Of a stretch of DNA of 48,376 nt, positions 1 through 8,471 are shown piece by piece (within the stretch, counting starts at the first letter, position 1; each line of letters starts with the position of its first letter). The stretch is from CAYLRU01 sp964386565 (lineage in GTDB: Bacteria; Desulfobacterota; Desulfobacteria; Desulfobacterales; UBA5616). The position numbers and the translations under genes were made by a program. Below the pieces are notes generated by a model. It ran no database searches, was not told the origin of the DNA, and saw only the letters and a program-made list of their open reading frames with translations. The DNA lies in the NCBI GenBank assembly GCA_964386565.1, contig CAYLRU010000022.1:1-48376 (forward strand). Direction: 5' to 3'.

Positions 1-95
1 AAAAAATACCAGTACGGATGAACCCAGGTTCCAAGAGCAAGAGACACTAAAATAAACGTTCCGGCAATTACATGCAACCAGTCGTCTATGATCAT
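1..95 (-). CDS. DUF2892 (YgaP-like transmembrane) protein, 3' part outside the window
   Basis: Partial gene: the first 31 codons are present and the rest lies left of position 1. The ATG at 95-93 has a GGAGGA ribosome site at 101-106, five bases upstream. The translation starts MIIDDWLHVIAGTFILVSLA and continues into a hydrophobic stretch with GTWVHPYW, matching the short inner-membrane DUF2892 family (the membrane part of the E. coli rhodanese YgaP) as I remember it. It is 43 bp downstream of the outer-membrane protein gene on the same strand, so it is probably the last gene of the operon that begins with the ArsR gene. DUF2892 proteins often sit near sulfur-handling genes; their molecular role is unclear. 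Family assignment rests on the N-terminus only. Confidence 0.6.
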   Translation of the reverse strand, partial: MIIDDWLHVIAGTFILVSLALGTWVHPYWYF

Positions 96-138
96 GACGT
101 TCCTCCTTTTTTTCCGTTTCCGCACAGTCCCCGATATA

Positions 139-1425
139 TCAAAAACCCCACCGGAGGCCGGCGTAAACATTGTTATTCTTATAAAACTGGCCGAAAAACG
201 TATGTTCCTCCTGCTTTAGAAAAATATTCCCCCCGATTTCGGCAGCCCACTGATCGGTCATTTTGTAATGCACTTTGGGCCGGAGATAGGCATCTTCATC
301 CGAAGGCGAATAATAACCGAAAAACGACAGTTTCAGGTTTTGATTCATTAACAGTTTCGTCAATCTCAATGTCAGCAAATGCCGGACTTCGTCTTTTGCA
401 TTCAATCCCAATGGTTTCAGGCTGTTTTTATAGGTATCATAATCCTCCATCCATTCAACATAATATTGCATGCCGCCGGTGAAATCCCGCATCAACTCCC
501 TTTCAAACCCGACTAAAAACCGCCATTCACTGTTGCGGACCATGGGATCATCACCGCCGCGGTCCTGCCGTGAATCGTAATATCCGATTTCCGCGTTGCC
601 GATACCGCCTAAAAGGGTTGAACGGACACTCGCCCCATAAGCGGAAAGCTTCGGGTAGACAAGTTCGACCGTGGCAGGATTCATTCCTTCGGGTGTTTTC
701 CAGTATCCCCTGTATCCGTAAAATGCAACTTCCGTTCCGCGTATGTTTTTTGAGACTCGAACAGAGACTTCATTATCCGTAAAATACCGGTTTGGATCAT
801 CATCACCGAAAATAAAGTCCCTGCCCGCGATTCTTCCTAAAACCGGATTCCAGTAGGACAAACGACTGCCGTCAATATAAATGGACGGATTGAATTCAGG
901 TACATAGATCACATCCAGATTGACCAGGTCCAGAAAAAATGAAGTTTTTACCGCATCGGACGGTGCTTTTAAGTACTCGTCATCCCGTCCGATGAAAAAG
1001 GACTTCCAATCTTTGGGAAACAAGTCGTTGATAAACAAAAGATCCCCGGTTCCCCAGGTCAGCACCTGGCGACCGATCTTGAGATCCATAAAATCCAGGG
1101 GCGAAAGTGTCACGTTCAATTCTCTCAGTTCCGCCCCAAACCGGTCTTTCACCTGATCCCGGGTGAAATCCCCTTTTAATTTCAAAGATCCCCAATTAAA
1201 AAACCGGTTAAGATCCAGTTGCAGGCGGGATTCGGCAATGGACCGGTCCTTTTCATACGGGTCATCGCCCGTCCGGTATCCCAAACGGGCTTCGGCAAAT
1301 CCGTAAAGTTCGATTTCCCAGGCATCGTATAATACATCCCGAAGATCCGCGGCAATGACCGCGCCTGATGCAACCAGGCAAATCAACCCGATATGGAGTG
1401 AAACAAGCAGACTTTTTTTCAGCAT
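139..1425 (-). CDS. outer-membrane beta-barrel protein (DUF1302/alginate-export-like)
   Basis: A 428-residue protein beginning with a clear Sec signal peptide (MLKKSLLVSLHIGLICLV, then AVIAA before the mature ADLRD). The frame is open for 16 more codons, but the ATG at 1425 has GAGG eight bases upstream and places the signal peptide at the N-terminus, so I use it. The mature part has alternating beta-strand-like segments, a GRQVLTWGTGD motif near residue 120 that recalls DUF1302-type outer-membrane proteins, and ends in Phe (YAGLRWGF), the usual BAM insertion signal. It is probably a porin or the outer-membrane part of an export path. It lies 52 bp downstream of a LolA-like protein and in the same operon as an MMPL transporter. 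The substrate is unknown. Confidence 0.8.
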   Translation of the reverse strand: MLKKSLLVSLHIGLICLVASGAVIAADLRDVLYDAWEIELYGFAEARLGYRTGDDPYEKDRSIAESRLQLDLNRFFNWGSLKLKGDFTRDQVKDRFGAELRELNVTLSPLDFMDLKIGRQVLTWGTGDLLFINDLFPKDWKSFFIGRDDEYLKAPSDAVKTSFFLDLVNLDVIYVPEFNPSIYIDGSRLSYWNPVLGRIAGRDFIFGDDDPNRYFTDNEVSVRVSKNIRGTEVAFYGYRGYWKTPEGMNPATVELVYPKLSAYGASVRSTLLGGIGNAEIGYYDSRQDRGGDDPMVRNSEWRFLVGFERELMRDFTGGMQYYVEWMEDYDTYKNSLKPLGLNAKDEVRHLLTLRLTKLLMNQNLKLSFFGYYSPSDEDAYLRPKVHYKMTDQWAAEIGGNIFLKQEEHTFFGQFYKNNNVYAGLRWGF

Positions 1426-1477
1426 TCCAAGAACCTCTTTGCTGTGTTGTTTTACATAACTGGTTTCCTGCAATTTT

Positions 1478-2281
1478 TTACTTCCGCCTCACTTCCCTCG
1501 GCGCCCTTCGCAAGTACCTTTCCGTAAAAATATCATCCGACAGCCCGATATTGTATTTGATATCTGAAAATTCCGAAACGGTCTGCCCGCCGCTTTGCAA
1601 ATCCTTAACCCTTTGTTTTGTAACCGTTGGAATTCCTTGAATTTCTTCTACTTTCAAGGCCTCGATCAAGCGGTATTTCCGTCCCTGCCTGTCAACATAT
1701 TCGATCTTCATGGGAACAAACGTTTCCTTATCGATCCACATGGTAAATTCGGAAAACTCCACGCTGTCCGGATCCTTCGGTGTATTCTTCAACACATAAC
1801 AGGTATCCGTGGTTTCCACCAGTTCATGATAATCTTCGTCAATACCCCTTCCAGATACATCTTCATAATAGAAATGCGATCCCACGAAGCTCGTCCGTTT
1901 GTCCGATGAGGCAATCCTTTTGACCAGATCCAGGGCGGGCAGGTACAGCCAGCGGTCGTCATCCTTGTCGATGAACTTGTGAACCATGAACACCATTTTC
2001 CGGACATCAGACGGTTTGTTGAAGTAGACGTAAAACTTCTGTGAACCTCCGTTTTCAATATCTTTACGAAGAATAACAAACTCCCGATTCCGGGTGCGTC
2101 CCTGATCGTCCGTAATGGTCATCTTTACGGACGATCTGCCGTCATCACCCGCATAATAGGCCGCCAGGTTGGTTTTGGTGACGATTTCATCCACCGTGGG
2201 AGTTTCCCGGATCCCGGCAAACCCGGTACCCAGCATGACCAAAAACATTCCAATGATTCCCCAGATTATTGTGCGTTTCAT
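1478..2281 (-). CDS. LolA-like outer membrane lipoprotein-sorting protein
   Basis: 267 residues with an N-terminal signal peptide (MKRTIIWGIIGMFLVMLG, cleavage probably after GFA) and a periplasmic domain resembling the PF17131-type LolA-like family. Recognisable features are the central DDRWLYLPAL segment, the following KRIASSDKRTSFVGSHF stretch, and FTMWIDKETFVPMKIEY. This is not classical LolA: the family typically accompanies MMPL/RND transporters and is thought to shuttle a lipid-like ligand across the periplasm. The ATG at 2281 is preceded by AAGGAGGG. It sits 38 bp after the MMPL gene and 52 bp before the outer-membrane protein gene, forming an inner-membrane, periplasmic and outer-membrane set. 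Function beyond the family is inferred from context. Confidence 0.85.
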   Translation of the reverse strand: MKRTIIWGIIGMFLVMLGTGFAGIRETPTVDEIVTKTNLAAYYAGDDGRSSVKMTITDDQGRTRNREFVILRKDIENGGSQKFYVYFNKPSDVRKMVFMVHKFIDKDDDRWLYLPALDLVKRIASSDKRTSFVGSHFYYEDVSGRGIDEDYHELVETTDTCYVLKNTPKDPDSVEFSEFTMWIDKETFVPMKIEYVDRQGRKYRLIEALKVEEIQGIPTVTKQRVKDLQSGGQTVSEFSDIKYNIGLSDDIFTERYLRRAPREVRRK

Positions 2282-2319
2282 GATGACCCTCCTTCCGCGC
2301 TATTTTCAAGTCTATTATC

Positions 2320-4923
2320 CTATGTTTTTATCTTCCGAAAAAGCCACCGTTCCCCGGTCTTCATCAACGCCGGAAGGATGAACATGGTGGCGATACCGGA
2401 AATGGCCATGATGCTGGCCAGGAATACGCCCACGGTCTGGTAAGGCACCAAGGGCGCCAGCAGAAGGGGCGTAAACCCGATGGCAATGACGATGACATTT
2501 CGGGAAATGGCCCTGGCCGGTTCTTCAAACATATCCTTTATCGCCGATTCCCAAGAACCGGTTTTTGCATAGACCTGGCGGGACCGTTCCAGGAAATGTA
2601 TGGCAAAGTCTATGGCCAGTCCAAGGGTCAGGGACGACAGGACCGCCACGGGCATATCATAATCTTTGCCGACTATTCCGATGATACCGTAAATAAGGCC
2701 GATGGTCACCGTCAGGGGCACCATGGCCAGGGCACCCCATAAGGGCGATCGGAACAACAACATCATCAGCACGAGTACCACGACAAAACTGCTCATGAAT
2801 GAATTGAACATTCCCACGACCATTTTATTCTGCCAGATGACATTGATATAGGTCAATCCGGCCCAGCGATGCATAATCGGTACGGGCGGCGGATTTTCCT
2901 TAAAATATTGCTCAACGATCTTGATGGTCGCCTCCATGTCACGATTATCCCCGTTTTTCAACTGGACCCAGATATTGGCTTTTTTATAATCCGGTGTCAC
3001 CAGATGCCACAGATCATTGGGTTTGTGACTGTTCTGAAAGGAAATCAGGGTCTGTGCCACCCCATTAACGGTATCCGGAATCCGGTAATACTCGGGATTT
3101 GCCTCAAACAACTCCTGGTAAACCTTTTTAACCACGTCTGCCACGGAATTGCTTTTTCCCACCACATCCGTTTGGGCCATATAGACCTGCAAATCGGCTA
3201 TATACCGCAACAGGTCCGGTCGTTTGAAAATCTGCGACCGATTCCGAATACGGTCCAGTGCATCCAGGGCTTCGGCCCAGATGTCATATGCGTCATCGGT
3301 CGCGTTATCCATTTTCACTTCAAATTCGTTATATATATAATCCAGAAAATCCTTGACCGATCCGTCTGCCGGTGCGCCATTCAGATAGCCGACGGCTTCA
3401 TCGTAAACCGCCTTATCACTGCCGACGGCTTTTTTCAGTTCCGTTTCCACCGCCTTTTTTGCATCTGCAATGTTGAATTTGTCTTCTGCCCCCTCCAGGA
3501 CCAGGTATGCCTCGTATGTACCGCCGAAATGCTCGTTTAACACGCGGTCGGCCACCCGGATCTCGTGGGATTTGCGAAACCACTTAACCGGGTTATCGTT
3601 TACCGTTATTTTTGTAATACCGTAGGCAGCAACCCCCAGTGACACCACCGTCAGGAGGATGACCAACTTGGATTGGGTGTACGTGGTGCTGCCGAGCCAT
3701 CTCAGTACCCGGGACATGAGGTTCTGGTGACGCATGTCGTTTGATGATTCGGTTTTCACCACCCCGAATGATGCCAGGCTTTCCTCTTTTAAAAGCATGA
3801 TGTATGCGGGAATAAACGTGATGGTGAGAAACCAGGCCAACATTATACCGAAACCGACAAACAATCCGAAAACCCGGACCGGTGGAATGGGCGTCAAGGC
3901 CAGGGATGCAAACCCCACCGACGATGTCAGCGATGTATACAGCATGGGCATGAACAGATGTCCCATCACTTGTTTCAACGTCTTCTTCCGGTCCCGTATC
4001 TTCTGGTAGGTATCAAAAAACTCCGACAAAATATGGATGGAATCCACAACGGCAATGGGCATTAAGAATATGGGGATCATGGAACTCATGATATGCACCG
4101 TGTTCCCGGTGCCGATCAACAACCCCATGGTACAGATGACCGTCACCATGGCAATGATCATGGGGGAAATGATCATTTTTATTTTCTTGAAAAAAATGAA
4201 CATCAGAACGAATATGGCCAGCATGGCCAAGGGAGCGGAAATAGCCATCTGGACAAACATCTCCACCCCGAAAGTATCCTCTGCAACCGGCAAACCAGTA
4301 ATGAAATACTGTTCATCGCCGGAAAATTCTTTTATTTTATCCAGCAACTGCCGCCTCACCTGGTAGGCAAAATCCTTTGCGGTAATGGGCAGGTAAATGG
4401 CCAGGGCCTTACCGTCTTCGGATACCATGGTTCCTTTCAGCAGGGGGTTTGACATGGCCAGGTCCCGGACCTTTAATGCTTCCTCCCTTGTATCGGGGGG
4501 CTTTTGCATCAGCCATTCAAATCGAACCTGTCCCAGCCCGGCCTGCTCAATGGCATCCACCGTACCCGGCGCGATCACGTCGCGTGCCACCACCCGTTTT
4601 TCAGGATTTTTTTCGTCTGCAAGGGCCAGTGCAAATTGGGTCAGTTCGTGGACTTTTCCAAGGGTTTCGGGATTAAATACGCCATCTTGATCTTCTTCGT
4701 TGACAATACCCAGAACAACGAAATCATTTAATGCAAACTCCTCTTTGGTCTGATGATGAAATATCCGGACTGCTTCATGCTCGGAGAGCATGTTTTCAGG
4801 ATCCGTGTCCACCTGTACCCTTACCATCATAGCCCCCAGAATCAGGGTAGCAACGATCACCACAAGGGTTACGAATTTTGGCCTTTCAGATGAAAAATCA
4901 ATTATACGACCGCCGATTTGCAT
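2320..4923 (-). CDS. MMPL/RND family transporter
   Basis: An 867-residue inner-membrane transporter with the RND repeat architecture: one N-terminal helix (about residues 17-37), a periplasmic loop, a block of helices (about 230-390), a second long periplasmic loop, and a second helix block (about 700-860). The second block contains the conserved sequence LGLAIDFAIHFLERSR. It resembles HpnN-like/MMPL exporters that move lipids or other hydrophobic molecules using the proton gradient. The start ATG at 4923 has GAGGTGG upstream. It follows the ArsR gene by 21 bp and precedes the LolA-like and outer-membrane genes, so it is the motor of a probable export or lipid-transfer system. The substrate cannot be read from the sequence. 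Confidence 0.9.
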   Translation of the reverse strand: MQIGGRIIDFSSERPKFVTLVVIVATLILGAMMVRVQVDTDPENMLSEHEAVRIFHHQTKEEFALNDFVVLGIVNEEDQDGVFNPETLGKVHELTQFALALADEKNPEKRVVARDVIAPGTVDAIEQAGLGQVRFEWLMQKPPDTREEALKVRDLAMSNPLLKGTMVSEDGKALAIYLPITAKDFAYQVRRQLLDKIKEFSGDEQYFITGLPVAEDTFGVEMFVQMAISAPLAMLAIFVLMFIFFKKIKMIISPMIIAMVTVICTMGLLIGTGNTVHIMSSMIPIFLMPIAVVDSIHILSEFFDTYQKIRDRKKTLKQVMGHLFMPMLYTSLTSSVGFASLALTPIPPVRVFGLFVGFGIMLAWFLTITFIPAYIMLLKEESLASFGVVKTESSNDMRHQNLMSRVLRWLGSTTYTQSKLVILLTVVSLGVAAYGITKITVNDNPVKWFRKSHEIRVADRVLNEHFGGTYEAYLVLEGAEDKFNIADAKKAVETELKKAVGSDKAVYDEAVGYLNGAPADGSVKDFLDYIYNEFEVKMDNATDDAYDIWAEALDALDRIRNRSQIFKRPDLLRYIADLQVYMAQTDVVGKSNSVADVVKKVYQELFEANPEYYRIPDTVNGVAQTLISFQNSHKPNDLWHLVTPDYKKANIWVQLKNGDNRDMEATIKIVEQYFKENPPPVPIMHRWAGLTYINVIWQNKMVVGMFNSFMSSFVVVLVLMMLLFRSPLWGALAMVPLTVTIGLIYGIIGIVGKDYDMPVAVLSSLTLGLAIDFAIHFLERSRQVYAKTGSWESAIKDMFEEPARAISRNVIVIAIGFTPLLLAPLVPYQTVGVFLASIMAISGIATMFILPALMKTGERWLFRKIKT

Positions 4924-4944
4924 TTTTCCACCTCTTGTTGTAAG

Positions 4945-5223
4945 TTAACAGAAAAGTTCCTGCAATGTATCGATTAATTTGACAACCCGCTGGTCCTTGA
5001 TGCGGTTGTAAATAAAATTTGAGTCTTTCCGGGACTTCACGATACCCTGGTTTCTTAAAATATTTAAATGCTGGGAGATGTTTGCATCTGTAGTTTCAAG
5101 AGCCGCACGAATTTCACCCACACTGAGTTCACCTTCCTGCAACAGGCATAAAATCATCAGCCGTGTCGGATGCGATATGGATTTGAGTAATGCCGAGACA
5201 TCTTCAACCTTTTCCTCAAGCAT
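4945..5223 (-). CDS. ArsR-family repressor with a BigR/SqrR/YgaV-like cysteine pair
   Basis: A 92-residue winged-helix regulator with the ArsR signature: HPTRLMILCLLQEGELSVGE, then the recognition region NISQHLNILRNQGIV and a beta-wing SRKDSNFIYN. The metal-site ELCVC motif is absent. The only cysteines are Cys26 (helix 2) and Cys92 (last residue), 66 positions apart. As I recall, this matches the separation of the redox cysteines of persulfide-sensing repressors such as SqrR and BigR. The ATG at 5223 has CGGAGG upstream. It is the first gene of the operon, 21 bp before the MMPL gene, and probably represses its own promoter. Family assignment is firm; the persulfide-sensing role is inference. 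Confidence 0.88.
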   Translation of the reverse strand: MLEEKVEDVSALLKSISHPTRLMILCLLQEGELSVGEIRAALETTDANISQHLNILRNQGIVKSRKDSNFIYNRIKDQRVVKLIDTLQELFC

Positions 5224-5241
5224 TCGTTTTCCTCCGATGGT

Positions 5242-5281
5242 ATTTTAGAATTTAATTTAACACTAAAATTTTATTTGTCAA
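5242..5281 (-). promoter_or_regulatory. promoter and operator-like inverted repeat before the arsR operon
   Basis: Read on the minus strand, TTGACA (5281-5276) is followed after 16 bp by TAAATT (5259-5254), a plausible sigma-70 promoter. A perfect 7-bp inverted repeat, ATTTTAG at 5269-5263 and CTAAAAT at 5248-5242 with a 14-bp spacer, straddles the -10 box. This is the placement expected for an ArsR operator, so autoregulation is likely. Confidence 0.5.
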
Positions 5282-5373
5282 GATCTATATGCTTTCAAAG
5301 CGTTTAACGCTCTGCTTGGGCGGTCTGAGAAGATAGGTTGACAATAATTTGCTGCGGGTCTTTAAAACAGGCT

Positions 5374-6477
5374 TCAGGAACCCAGTTCTTTTTCTGACAC
5401 AACACGGTTTTTCCCTTTATCTTTTGCCAGATAAAGAGCGCTGTCCGCTCTTTTGACAACGGTTTCAGGGGTGTCTGCCTTTCTCATGGTCGAAACACCG
5501 ATACTCACCGTAACATTAAGAAACCTTTCTCCATTCGTTCCGGTAACCGCATAACGGGTGGATGCCAGGGAGTTGCAGATCTTTTTACCTTTTTTAATCG
5601 CATTTCGCAGTGTGGCACCGGGAAGGATAATGGCAAACTCTTCTCCGCCGTATCGGGCCGGAATATCATCCGACCGGATGATGCCCAAAAACTTTTTAAC
5701 AACAGCGAGAATGACCCGGTCCCCAACCTGATGCCCGTGGGTATCGTTGATCTTTTTGAAATCATCGATGTCGATCATGAGAAGGGAAAAGTCCGAGCGG
5801 TCAACGACATATTTTTCAACCTGCGCTTTTAAATAATTATCAAAAGCCATCCGGTTGTATACACCGGTGAGCCCGTCTTTAAGAGACTCGGTCTTTGCCT
5901 GTTTCAATTGGATTTCCAGAACGCTTACTTTTTTGGAAAGGTTGGAAATAAGCTGATTGTCCTTTTCCTGTTTTTCAATAACCGACGCCCTGATCTGGGC
6001 CACTTCCCGTTGAATCGAGCTTTTTATCATCTTAATATCGTCAAGCAGCGTTAACCTTTCAAGGACTTCGGTATTTTTATAAATCTTGTCATTGTAACTC
6101 TTATTCTCGCCACCCAGTTCAGCCATGGATTTGGCCAGGAGATCGATGATTTCTTTAAGCTCTTTTTCCCTTTCCACCAAATAGCTTTTATGCTTTTTGA
6201 TAAAAGAAAGGATATTTTTTTTTGATTTTTCAAAAAAAGAACGGGACTGGACCGTTTTTTGGCCTTCGGCTATTTTTTTCGTTAATTCATCCACAAGCCG
6301 GATGAACTCATGGGTATTGATTTCCTTCAGGTCCATCGGGAACTGTTTCAACATGATCAACAGGCTGCGTACGGCCGACAGGTAAAAAGAAACGGCCTTT
6401 TCTTTTTCCTTCAGCCTTTCTGAAAGAATAGTCTCATTGAACCCGCCTTTTTGTTTCTTTCTTGAAGAAAAAACCAT
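5374..6477 (-). CDS. diguanylate cyclase with N-terminal coiled coil
   Basis: 367 residues. The C-terminal GGDEF domain (about 200-362) carries the intact active-site motif GGEEF in ARYGGEEFAIILPG. An inhibitory-site RxxD (RSDD) lies five residues before it, so product inhibition by c-di-GMP is possible. SLKDGLTGVYNR marks the start of the domain. The first 200 residues are charged and strongly helical/coiled-coil with no membrane segment or known sensor domain, implying a soluble enzyme regulated through oligomerisation or a partner. It converts two GTP to c-di-GMP. It lies 48 bp downstream of the metallo-beta-lactamase gene on the same strand and may share its transcript. The ribosome site before ATG 6477 is weak. 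Confidence 0.92.
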   Translation of the reverse strand: MVFSSRKKQKGGFNETILSERLKEKEKAVSFYLSAVRSLLIMLKQFPMDLKEINTHEFIRLVDELTKKIAEGQKTVQSRSFFEKSKKNILSFIKKHKSYLVEREKELKEIIDLLAKSMAELGGENKSYNDKIYKNTEVLERLTLLDDIKMIKSSIQREVAQIRASVIEKQEKDNQLISNLSKKVSVLEIQLKQAKTESLKDGLTGVYNRMAFDNYLKAQVEKYVVDRSDFSLLMIDIDDFKKINDTHGHQVGDRVILAVVKKFLGIIRSDDIPARYGGEEFAIILPGATLRNAIKKGKKICNSLASTRYAVTGTNGERFLNVTVSIGVSTMRKADTPETVVKRADSALYLAKDKGKNRVVSEKELGS

Positions 6478-6525
6478 TGTTTACATCCGTGCTAAAAAAC
6501 GGTTGCATTTATTGGGTGACGGCCA

Positions 6526-8109
6526 TTACCTGATCTGAATCGTTTCCCCGGGTTTCGGCACCTTTACGACATATCCATTGTCTTTCAAGAAGTCGGCAAA
6601 TGCTAATGCCTGGTCTTCTTCTCCATGCACCACGGCAATCCGCTTTATCCTCAAATTCGATTCTTTTAAAAATCGCATCATGTCGTTTCTGTCGCCATGG
6701 GCGCTGAATCCTCCGATTTTTCTCACATGGGCCCTTAACGGGTATTCCTTGTTGAAAAACCTGAGAATGGGCGGGGCACCGGTTCGCCCTGATTTTTCAT
6801 ATTCAGACCCCTGCTCCAGGATCCGACGTCCCAAGGTATTTTGGGCCATATACCCCACAATTAAAATGGTATGGCGCGGATTGTGAATCTTATAACGCAA
6901 ATGGTGCAGCACCCGACCTGCTTCACACATTCCCGAGGCGGCAATTACGATATGGGGACTTTCCTCCCGGTTTAAGGCCATGGACTCTTCAACAGACCCC
7001 ACAAAACGGATCGCGTCAAACACGAACGGGTTTTCTTTCCGCTCAAGAAACGTCTCATGGGTTTCCCTGTCGTAGATTTCAGGATGCTCTCCGAACACCT
7101 TTGTAATATTTGTCGCCAGCGGACTGTCCACGTAAACCGGCAGCTTGGGGGCGGCGCCTTCATTATAAAGTTCATGAAGTACATAAAGGAGTTCCTGGGT
7201 CCTTCCGAAAGCAAAGGCCGGGATAATGATGGATCCTCCCCGCTCAACCGTCTCATTGATAATCTTTGCAAGGGACGGTTTTAAATCGCCCACCGGATCA
7301 TGGCGTCTGTTGCCGTAAGTGCTCTCCATAATCAACAAATCCAGGTCCCGGTCCGGCTCTTCAAAATTCAGGTTGGGATCCCGGATAATGGGCTTTTTGA
7401 ATCTTCCGATATCACCGCTGTATCCGATCGTGATTCTTTTTCCGTTTTCCCTGAACCGTAAAACGGAAAAAGCCGATCCCAAAATATGACCGGCTTCATA
7501 AAAGGTCAGGGTCGCTTCCCTCCCGACGGTGACCGGGTTCCGGTATGGAATGCCCTCGAAATATTCCAGGGATTTTTCCGCATCGGAAACGGTGTAAAGC
7601 GGCTCGATTTTTTCCAGGCGATATTTTGTTATCAGCTCGTTGATTATTTCGACGTTCAGCCGATGTCCCTCCCGCTTGAGCTTTTTTTTAATCCCGTCGT
7701 TTTCTTTTTTTTCACCCCTTGACAATCCCGAATCGGCCTGCATCTGATTTAAGGCCGTTCTCAGGGTCTTATAGTTTAAGTAATCAGCATCGGATTCCTG
7801 GATGTGGGCGGCATCCATCAACAGGTATTTACAGACATCCGCCGTCGCCCTGGTGCAGTAAATACGCCCCGTATATTTTTGAGACCGGATCAGCATGGGG
7901 ATCCGCCCGGAATGATCAATATGGCCGTGCGAGAGAACGATATTGGTGACAATACCGGGGTCAAAGGGCAAAATCCTGTTCTTTTCAGCCGCTTCTTTTC
8001 TGCGCCCCTGAAACATTCCACAATCCAGCAGAATCCTGTCATCACCACTACACACCATGTGCATGGACCCGGTCACTTCACGAACCGCACCATAAAACGC
8101 AATATGCAT
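6526..8109 (-). CDS. beta-CASP metallo-beta-lactamase RNase/hydrolase
   Basis: About 527 residues. The zinc-binding HxHxDH motif is present near residue 57 (SHGHIDHSGR), with further metal ligands in the GHILGSA and YSGDIGR segments. The beta-CASP and C-terminal RNA-specificity motifs are also present (IVIAASGMCEAGRVLHHLRY and GGFSAHGDRNDM). This fits the YsiB/CPSF73-like exonuclease group, which processes RNA. TTG 8115, ATG 8112 and ATG 8109 are adjacent possible starts; the CCTCC complement of a GGAGG site at 8116-8120 gives proper spacing (6 nt) only to ATG 8109, giving MHIAFYGAVREVTG. It precedes the diguanylate cyclase gene. RNA as substrate is known for the family, not shown here. Confidence 0.9.
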   Translation of the reverse strand: MHIAFYGAVREVTGSMHMVCSGDDRILLDCGMFQGRRKEAAEKNRILPFDPGIVTNIVLSHGHIDHSGRIPMLIRSQKYTGRIYCTRATADVCKYLLMDAAHIQESDADYLNYKTLRTALNQMQADSGLSRGEKKENDGIKKKLKREGHRLNVEIINELITKYRLEKIEPLYTVSDAEKSLEYFEGIPYRNPVTVGREATLTFYEAGHILGSAFSVLRFRENGKRITIGYSGDIGRFKKPIIRDPNLNFEEPDRDLDLLIMESTYGNRRHDPVGDLKPSLAKIINETVERGGSIIIPAFAFGRTQELLYVLHELYNEGAAPKLPVYVDSPLATNITKVFGEHPEIYDRETHETFLERKENPFVFDAIRFVGSVEESMALNREESPHIVIAASGMCEAGRVLHHLRYKIHNPRHTILIVGYMAQNTLGRRILEQGSEYEKSGRTGAPPILRFFNKEYPLRAHVRKIGGFSAHGDRNDMMRFLKESNLRIKRIAVVHGEEDQALAFADFLKDNGYVVKVPKPGETIQIR

Positions 8110-8471
8110 CATCAACCTCCACCCATGTTTTAAATAACGTTATTGACACCGATGACTTCTTTGATCGATTTTACCGGGCTGCAAATCCGCTTCAGGTTCT
8201 TCTGCATGCAGGGATAAACGGGGTTTTTGCTCTGGTTCGATATTCAACTTATAATATCGGCAGTTCATTCCCGGTCTTGAGCACTGTGGAAATTTTTTCT
8301 ATAGCAATTAAGTTCTCGGATTGTCAACAATCGAAAAACCGGGGACCAAGGGGCTGGGGGAACCATAAATCGGATTTTTTTCCACAGACAAAATTGTGGT
8401 TTTATGATAAGTAAAAGAATCAATCAAAAATATTTGAAATTTTAAACCGCAACGAGTCATCAAGAGGGATT
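8110..8471. other. divergent intergenic region between the beta-CASP gene and a small membrane protein gene
   Basis: This 360-bp gap separates divergently transcribed genes. It holds the ribosome site of the leftward gene (8116-8120), a likely leftward promoter at 8298-8327, and at its right end the AGAGGG ribosome site of the rightward gene. The implied leftward untranslated leader is about 180 nt; I see no recognisable riboswitch or RNA gene in it. The part at 8330-8460 is AT-rich with no confident promoter or repeat. Confidence 0.5.
8298..8327 (-). promoter_or_regulatory. sigma-70-like promoter for the beta-CASP gene
   Basis: On the minus strand TTGACA (8327-8322) is followed by an 18-bp spacer and TATAGA (8303-8298). 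The -35 is perfect and the -10 matches four of six positions. It is the best promoter-like sequence in this gap and points towards the beta-CASP and diguanylate cyclase genes. Confidence 0.5.

Noticed and set aside
72..482. Rightward open frame opposite the outer-membrane protein gene
   Set aside because: Antisense to a gene with a signal peptide, ribosome site and barrel pattern; its sequence has no protein-like features.
2869..3540. 223-codon frame antisense to the MMPL transporter
   Set aside because: Shadow of a well-supported gene; no ribosome site or family resemblance.
5299..5311. Short palindrome AGCGTTTAACGCT after the diguanylate cyclase region
   Set aside because: Only five paired bases per arm and no T tract; too weak to call a terminator.
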